From: Bradyrhizobium genosp. L
GTDB lineage: Bacteria; Pseudomonadota; Alphaproteobacteria; Rhizobiales; Xanthobacteraceae
DNA length: 64,000 nt
Direction: 5' to 3'
Assembly (NCBI RefSeq): GCF_015624485.1
Contig: NZ_CP061378.1
Location: 3,286,001-3,350,000, forward strand
Shown: positions 60,092 through 64,000 of the stretch, in pieces
Layout: the number at the start of each line of letters is the position of its first letter
How positions within the stretch are numbered: the stretch's first letter is position 1
Notes under the pieces: generated by a model
The model's input: only the letters and a program-made list of their open reading frames with translations
The model's database searches: none
Told to the model about the DNA's origin: nothing
Translations under genes and position numbers: made by a program

Positions 60092-61057
60092 ATGGCGGTT
60101 CAGAAAGTCGCGGTCGTGATCCACGAAGGGGTGCAGGCGCTGGACGTTGCCGGCCCCGTCGACGTGTTCGCCGAGACCAACGGCTTCGTTGCGGCCGGCG
60201 ACGGCTATGAAACCGTGCTGGTCGGAGCCACTCGCGAGCCCGTGCGCGCCTCGAACGGCATGAAGATCTCGGCCGACCTCGGTTTTGCAGAGGCGAACGA
60301 AAAATTCGACATCGTGCTCGTTGCGGGCGGTCCGGCGCTGCCCGACGCCGCGGCCGATCCCGAATTGACGCAGTGGCTGCGTGGAGTGCCGGAGTGGGCT
60401 CAACTCTATGGTTCGATCTGCACCGGCGCCTTCGCGTTGGGGCATGCCGGGCTGCTCGACGGCCACAAGGTGACGACGCATTGGCAGAATGCGCAGCGGC
60501 TCGCGGCGCGCTTCCCCGCCGCCGAGGTGATCCATGACCGGATCTACATTCGCGATCGGCAATTGATGACCTCGGCGGGCGTGACCGCGGGGATCGACCT
60601 CGGCCTGGCGCTGGTTGCCGAGCGGCACGGGCCACAGGTTGCGGTCGCGGTTGCGAAGCGGCTGGTCGTGGTGGCGCAGCGCCAGGGCGGCCAGTCGCAG
60701 TTCAGTCCCTATCTCACCGCGCCGGTCGATGAGAGTTCGCCGATTGCGCGCGCGCAGGCCCATGTCATGCAGCAGGTCGGTGAACGCCACACCCTGCAGT
60801 CGCTGGCCGAGGCGGTCGGCATGAGCGTGCGCAATTTCGGCCGCGCCTTTGCGCAAGCGACCGGGACCACGCCGCATGAATTCGTCGAGCGCGCCCGGAT
60901 CGATGCCGCGCGCCGCTTGCTCGAGGGCAGCGATCGGCCGCTCAAGGCGGTTGCTTTCGACTGCGGCTTCGGCTCGGCCGACCGCATGCGCATCGTGTTC
61001 AGCGATCGGCTCGGCATATCGCCGGCGCAGTACCGGTCGAGTTTCCGCAAATTGTGA
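60092..61057 (+). CDS. GlxA-type AraC-family regulator with DJ-1/PfpI domain
   Basis: A 321-residue two-domain regulator. Residues ~1-190 are a class I amidotransferase-like (DJ-1/PfpI) sensor: VHEGVQALDVAGPVDVFAET-like start (VVIHEGVQALDVAGPVDVF) and the elbow YGSICTGAFALGHAGLL with a cysteine. Residues ~220-321 are the AraC double HTH (TLQSLAEAVGMSVRNFGRAF, then KAVAFDCGFGSADRMRIVF). ATG 60092 follows GGGAGAGGGC. The neighbouring HD gene, on the other strand, may be controlled by it. Confidence 0.88.
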   Translation: MAVQKVAVVIHEGVQALDVAGPVDVFAETNGFVAAGDGYETVLVGATREPVRASNGMKISADLGFAEANEKFDIVLVAGGPALPDAAADPELTQWLRGVPEWAQLYGSICTGAFALGHAGLLDGHKVTTHWQNAQRLAARFPAAEVIHDRIYIRDRQLMTSAGVTAGIDLGLALVAERHGPQVAVAVAKRLVVVAQRQGGQSQFSPYLTAPVDESSPIARAQAHVMQQVGERHTLQSLAEAVGMSVRNFGRAFAQATGTTPHEFVERARIDAARRLLEGSDRPLKAVAFDCGFGSADRMRIVFSDRLGISPAQYRSSFRKL

Positions 61058-61122
61058 TGCCGTTCATGAAGCGGTGCGTCGATCGGCGCTAGGATCGGCG
61101 CAGCATTTTTGGGGAGGCCGCC

Positions 61123-61695
61123 ATGGACGCGCTCACGCTCTTCATCATTCGTCATGCCGAAAAGCCCGGTGACGTCTGGCCGGGGCCCGGCTTCACGGAC
61201 GCGGGCGTGTCGGACACGGAGTCGCTGGTGATCCGCGGCTGGCAGCGCGCCGGCGCCTGGACCGCGCTGTTCGGCACCGATCTCACCAAGGGTGACTATG
61301 CCAAGCCCGACGTCATCTATGCCGCGATGCCAGGCACCGATCCCAATCAGCCGCCGAGCAGCCGTCCCGCCGAGACGATTTCGGCGCTTGCCGCCCGCCT
61401 CAAGCAGACCCCGAACGAAAGCTTTGCCAAGGGCTCCGAGGCACTGCTCGTGCCGGCGCTACTGAAGCTGAGTGGCGTCGTGCTGCTGTGTTGGGAGCAC
61501 AAGTCGATCATCGCCGACATCCTTCCGTTGATTCCGGTCAGCAAGGGCACTCCGCCGGGCAAGTGGGAAGGCGACCGCTTCGACGTCGTGCTCCGCTTCG
61601 ATCGCGGCAAGGGCGACGACAAGTTCGCGTTCAAGGAGCTGTTCCCGAAGCTGCTGTCTGGCGATTCCGACAAGCCGCTGGATCACGGCAAGTAA
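61123..61695 (+). CDS. Histidine phosphatase-superfamily protein
   Basis: A 190-residue protein. The catalytic block IIRHAEKPGD (RHAEKP at 10-15) is the R-H-G/A motif of the phosphoglycerate mutase/phosphatase superfamily. A second conserved Arg lies in PPSSRPAETISALA, and CWEHKSIIADIL supplies the later His. It is shorter than cofactor-dependent mutases and most like broad-specificity phosphatases. GGGGAGGCCGCC precedes the ATG. Substrate unknown. Confidence 0.82.
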   Translation: MDALTLFIIRHAEKPGDVWPGPGFTDAGVSDTESLVIRGWQRAGAWTALFGTDLTKGDYAKPDVIYAAMPGTDPNQPPSSRPAETISALAARLKQTPNESFAKGSEALLVPALLKLSGVVLLCWEHKSIIADILPLIPVSKGTPPGKWEGDRFDVVLRFDRGKGDDKFAFKELFPKLLSGDSDKPLDHGK

Positions 61696-61716
61696 CGTAG
61701 ATCGTAGCCGCGTCGA

Positions 61717-62070
61717 TCAGCCGAGGCCCAGCGCTTTGCGCGACTTCCGCGTCAGCTTCGCGGCAATCAGCGCGTGCGCCTGCTTGAGATAAGCCTTCAA
61801 CTCGGCGTCGGAGAGGGCGCCGTTGCCGGTGAGCTGCACCCATTTGGCGCGCGCCAGATAGGGCGCCGGCCGCGCAAAACCCTGCTCGATCAGCATCTGG
61901 TAGGCCATGTTCGATGTCTTGAACATGAAGCCGCCGGACCGCTCGATGAAGCCGCCTGATAGTGCGAACATCTTGCCGCCGACCTTGAATACGGAGGTGC
62001 CTTCCCACTGCACCACCCTGGTCGCAGCCGGCAGGCGCAGGCAGTGGGCTTCGAAGGTTTTCGGGGTCAT
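61717..62070 (-). CDS. MmcQ/YjbR-family protein
   Basis: A 117-residue protein. KTFEAHCLRLPAATRVVQWE starts the domain, GGKMFALSGGF and ARAKWVQLTGNGALSDAELK follow, and SYRLAAAKL-like helices end it (here QAHALIAAKLTRKSRKALG). The CyaY-like fold may bind DNA, but function is not established. ATG 62070 (MTPKTFEAHC) is preferred over an upstream in-frame ATG at 62109. Confidence 0.84.
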   Translation of the reverse strand: MTPKTFEAHCLRLPAATRVVQWEGTSVFKVGGKMFALSGGFIERSGGFMFKTSNMAYQMLIEQGFARPAPYLARAKWVQLTGNGALSDAELKAYLKQAHALIAAKLTRKSRKALGLG

Positions 62071-62217
62071 GCGGGGCCGTGGTCGGAACGGGGGATGCGG
62101 CCAAGCCATAGGGCGCGCTTGCTCGCTCCGACAAGCTCAATGTTTCCGTTAGCATGGTCCGGCCGAACCGCCACGGTCCATCTTCACGAAATCGTGGGTT
62201 GCCGGACCGGTCATCGA

Positions 62218-62240
62218 AAAATATATCTTACGATATGTTT
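62218..62240. promoter_or_regulatory. PadR-type operator candidate
   Basis: ATATATC-TTAC-GATATGT is an imperfect inverted repeat, AT-rich in a GC-rich setting, 18 bp upstream of the PadR gene's start codon. PadR-family proteins bind such ATAT-flanked dyads. It lies where a repressor would block the PadR - methyltransferase operon. Confidence 0.6.
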
Positions 62241-62256
62241 TGAGAAAGGAAAAACA

Positions 62257-62886
62257 ATGAGGAAATCCTTCTTCCACGAACGTGACGATGACGGCTTCCG
62301 GTTCGGATTCGCCATCGGCCGCCACGGCCGGGGGCATCGCTTTGGCCATGGCGGCCGCGGCTTCTTCTTCGGGCGAGGCGGGGGCGGCGACTTTCCGGGA
62401 TCGCGCAGGCTGTCGTCGGAGGACCTGCAGCTCGTCATTCTGGCGCTGCTCGGCGAGCGGCCGGCGCACGGCTATGAGCTGATCAAGCTGATCGAGGAGC
62501 GCTCCGACGGCTTCTACAGCCCGAGCCCGGGCGTGATCTATCCGGCGCTGACCTTCCTCGAGGAGATCGGACACGCCAGCGTCACCCAGGACGCGGCGCG
62601 CAAGCTCTACAACATCACCGAGCAGGGCAAGGCGCACCTCGTCGCCAACCGCACCACCGCGGACGCCATCCTCGCGGCGCTGTCGCGGATCGGCCGGCGC
62701 ATGGAGGACGTGCGCGAAGCTTTTGCCGGCGTCAGCGACTTCGACACCGAGGCCTCCGACGAGCTGCACCGCGCCCGCCACGCGCTGAAGAGCGCGCTAC
62801 GCCACAAGCGTGGCTCTGACGCCGCCGAGGCGCGGCGCATCGCCAAGATCCTGGAGCGCGCCGCCGCGGAGATCCTGCAGCAGTGA
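62257..62886 (+). CDS. PadR-family regulator with Gly/His-rich N-terminal extension
   Basis: A 209-residue protein. Residues ~6-48 are rich in Gly, His, Phe and Arg (GRHGRGHRFGHGGRGFFFGR), probably flexible and able to bind metal. The PadR winged helix follows: LQLVILALLGERPAHGYELI, then GVIYPALTFLEEIGHASVTQ. The C-terminal helices dimerise. GAGAAAGGAAAAACA precedes ATG 62257. It overlaps the operon with the O-methyltransferase 23 bp downstream and probably represses it through the dyad at 62218. Confidence 0.86.
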   Translation: MRKSFFHERDDDGFRFGFAIGRHGRGHRFGHGGRGFFFGRGGGGDFPGSRRLSSEDLQLVILALLGERPAHGYELIKLIEERSDGFYSPSPGVIYPALTFLEEIGHASVTQDAARKLYNITEQGKAHLVANRTTADAILAALSRIGRRMEDVREAFAGVSDFDTEASDELHRARHALKSALRHKRGSDAAEARRIAKILERAAAEILQQ

Positions 62887-62909
62887 CGCCATCCCGTTCA
62901 AGGAGACAC

Positions 62910-63563
62910 ATGATGTCCGACGACCAACCGCATAGCGGGATTGCCGACCCGCGCGTGACAGATGTCATCGACCGCCTGCAGGCCATGCGCCGCAGGCCGG
63001 CCGACGGCGGCCCGCGCGGCAACAGAATGAGCAGCCGCGACCCGCACGCCTATGCCGAACAGGGATTCTCGATCCATCCCGAGCAGGGCGAGCTGATCTA
63101 TCTGTTGTGCCGCGGCCTCGGCGCCAGGCGCGTCGTTGAGTTTGCGACGTCGGTCGGGATGTCGACGCTGTATTTCGCGGCCGCGATCCGCGACAATGGC
63201 GGCGGCACCGTGATCGGCTCGGAGATCGTGCCGGCCAAGGTCGCAACCGCGCAGCGCAATCTCGCTGACGCCGGCCTTGCCGACTATGCCGATATCCGCG
63301 AGGGCGATGCGCGCAAGACGCTGCGTGATCTCGGCGGCCCCGTCGACTTCGTCCTGATCGACGGCTGGCCCGGCGAGACCGGCCCGTCGCTGGCACGCCA
63401 GGTGATCGAGATCGTCGCGCCGCAGCTGCGCACCGGCGGCTATGTCATGAACGACAATGCCGAACCGGATTTCCTCGAGTTCGTGCGCGATCCCAAAAAC
63501 GGCTTTGTCTCGATCACGCTGCCGCTCAAGGGCGGCACTGAACTGAGCCTCAAGGCGGCGTAA
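62910..63563 (+). CDS. Class I SAM-dependent O-methyltransferase-like protein
   Basis: A 217-residue protein with an O-methyltransferase (family 3-like) core. GARRVVEFATSVGMSTLYFA is the SAM motif I (E-x-x-T-S-x-G-x-S/T), GTVIGSEIVPAKVATAQRNL motif II, and PVDFVLIDGWPGE the metal-region Asp. The acceptor is not known. ATG 62910 is chosen with AAGGAGA at proper distance; an ATG follows directly at 62913 and a GTG lies at 62883. It is in an operon with the PadR gene. Confidence 0.84.
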   Translation: MMSDDQPHSGIADPRVTDVIDRLQAMRRRPADGGPRGNRMSSRDPHAYAEQGFSIHPEQGELIYLLCRGLGARRVVEFATSVGMSTLYFAAAIRDNGGGTVIGSEIVPAKVATAQRNLADAGLADYADIREGDARKTLRDLGGPVDFVLIDGWPGETGPSLARQVIEIVAPQLRTGGYVMNDNAEPDFLEFVRDPKNGFVSITLPLKGGTELSLKAA

Positions 63564-63692
63564 CGGCATCGACCCCTCCGCCGCATACCGCTCTCTGCTG
63601 GCGCGATTGTGAGGCGCGAAGAGGCCGCGCCTCACTGGATTTTGCGGGTGCTTGCATGCTTTGCTCCGGACAAAATGGGAGCGAAGCGCCGC

Positions 63693-64000
63693 ATGACCGA
63701 CATCGAATTGTCCGATCTGCTCGATCATCCGATCTGGAGCGCGCTGACCACGCGGCAGCGCGCGCTCGCGGAAGGCGGCGCTGTGGCGCGGCGCTATCCG
63801 ACCGCGATCGCGCCCTTCGCCGACATGGTTGATCGATCGGCGAAGAGTTTTGCGGCGCTCAGTGCGCTGCTGTCGGGGCCTGAGATCGCGGTGTTGTTCA
63901 CGCCTGATCCGGTCGTCGCCCCACCGGAGTTCAAGGTCCTGCTTGCCGAGACCGGCGAGCAGATGATCGGCGCGCCTGCGGCGTTTTCCTTGCCCGGCAT
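63693..64000 (+). CDS. GNAT-like acetyltransferase, N-terminal part (3' truncated by window)
   Basis: The frame is open from ATG 63693 to the window end, 102 codons. It begins MTDIELSDLLDHPIWSALTT and continues with a helical region and LSGPEIAVLFTPDPVVAPPE. This resembles the N-terminal half of GNAT (FR47-like) proteins common in Rhizobiales, but the acetyl-CoA loop lies outside the window. An ATG at 63675 in the same frame would add six residues; GGAG lies between the two. Confidence 0.65.
   Translation, partial: MTDIELSDLLDHPIWSALTTRQRALAEGGAVARRYPTAIAPFADMVDRSAKSFAALSALLSGPEIAVLFTPDPVVAPPEFKVLLAETGEQMIGAPAAFSLPG

Overview
This window looks like chromosomal DNA of a Bradyrhizobium-type alphaproteobacterium (Nitrobacteraceae). 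The support is high GC, dense third-position-GC coding, the conserved housekeeping order ppx/gppA - rlmE - guaB - rsmB-like - guaA, and several families of short palindromic intergenic repeats of the kind that litter Bradyrhizobium genomes. No rRNA, tRNA or CRISPR array was seen. No complete insertion sequence is present, only one IS5-type remnant. The species call is inference from pattern recognition, not from a search.

Region 1 (1-11.6 kb) is catabolic. It holds the end of a 3-hydroxyisobutyryl-CoA hydrolase gene, 3-hydroxyisobutyrate dehydrogenase, an acyl-CoA synthetase, a MaoC hydratase and an HSD17B4-like SDR, which together suggest valine or branched acyl-CoA breakdown. After these come a BaiN/HI0933-type flavoprotein, a DSD1-type PLP enzyme, a DUF188 protein with an Uup-type ABC-F ATPase, and a hot-dog protein paired with an HCCA-isomerase-type DsbA-fold enzyme. 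Region 2 (11.7-33.1 kb) is the housekeeping backbone (Ppx/GppA, RlmE, GuaB, an RsmB-like methyltransferase, GuaA). It is interrupted by a lone form II CO-dehydrogenase-like large subunit, efflux pumps, a RelE/HigB-HTH toxin-antitoxin locus whose toxin is frameshifted, and an AT-richer island (about 21.6-24.0 kb). The island carries two unrecognised genes and an unexplained promoter-to-terminator unit that may be a small RNA.

Region 3 (33.1-45.1 kb) is accessory. An IS5-type transposase remnant is followed by a LysR regulator divergent from a five-gene operon (SDR, MFS, double-CMD protein, tautomerase, hydroxynitrile-lyase-like cupin) and a VapC/PIN remnant. A 3.5-kb NmrA / F420-type reductase / SDR / LysR module then lies between two direct copies of a ~110-bp repeat. 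A GST, a VOC protein and a serine hydrolase follow. Region 4 (45.1-64 kb) is a run of small regulator-plus-target units: a peptide-deformylase-like protein lacking two of three metal ligands, a MarR - DMT exporter - MarR/GNAT fusion operon, DUF899, LysR opposite a PAT-type acetyltransferase and MFS, Ohr/OhrR, an EF-hand protein, an MFS carrier, a novel-looking HTH regulator with a beta-propeller protein, a class III nucleotide cyclase, SRPBCC, an HD protein, a GlxA-type AraC regulator, a histidine phosphatase, a YjbR protein, PadR with an O-methyltransferase, and a truncated GNAT-like gene at the right edge.

Much of the interest lies in regulatory DNA. Clear paired or single palindromic operator candidates sit beside the TA locus, HxlR, OhrR, both MarR genes, LysR (49.9 kb) and PadR. 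No single spectacular new system is evident. The best leads are the frameshifted toxin with intact twin operators, the 23.5-kb transcription unit, the ligand-poor deformylase homologue, and a 12-bp box shared by two loci (48.05 and 57.28 kb).
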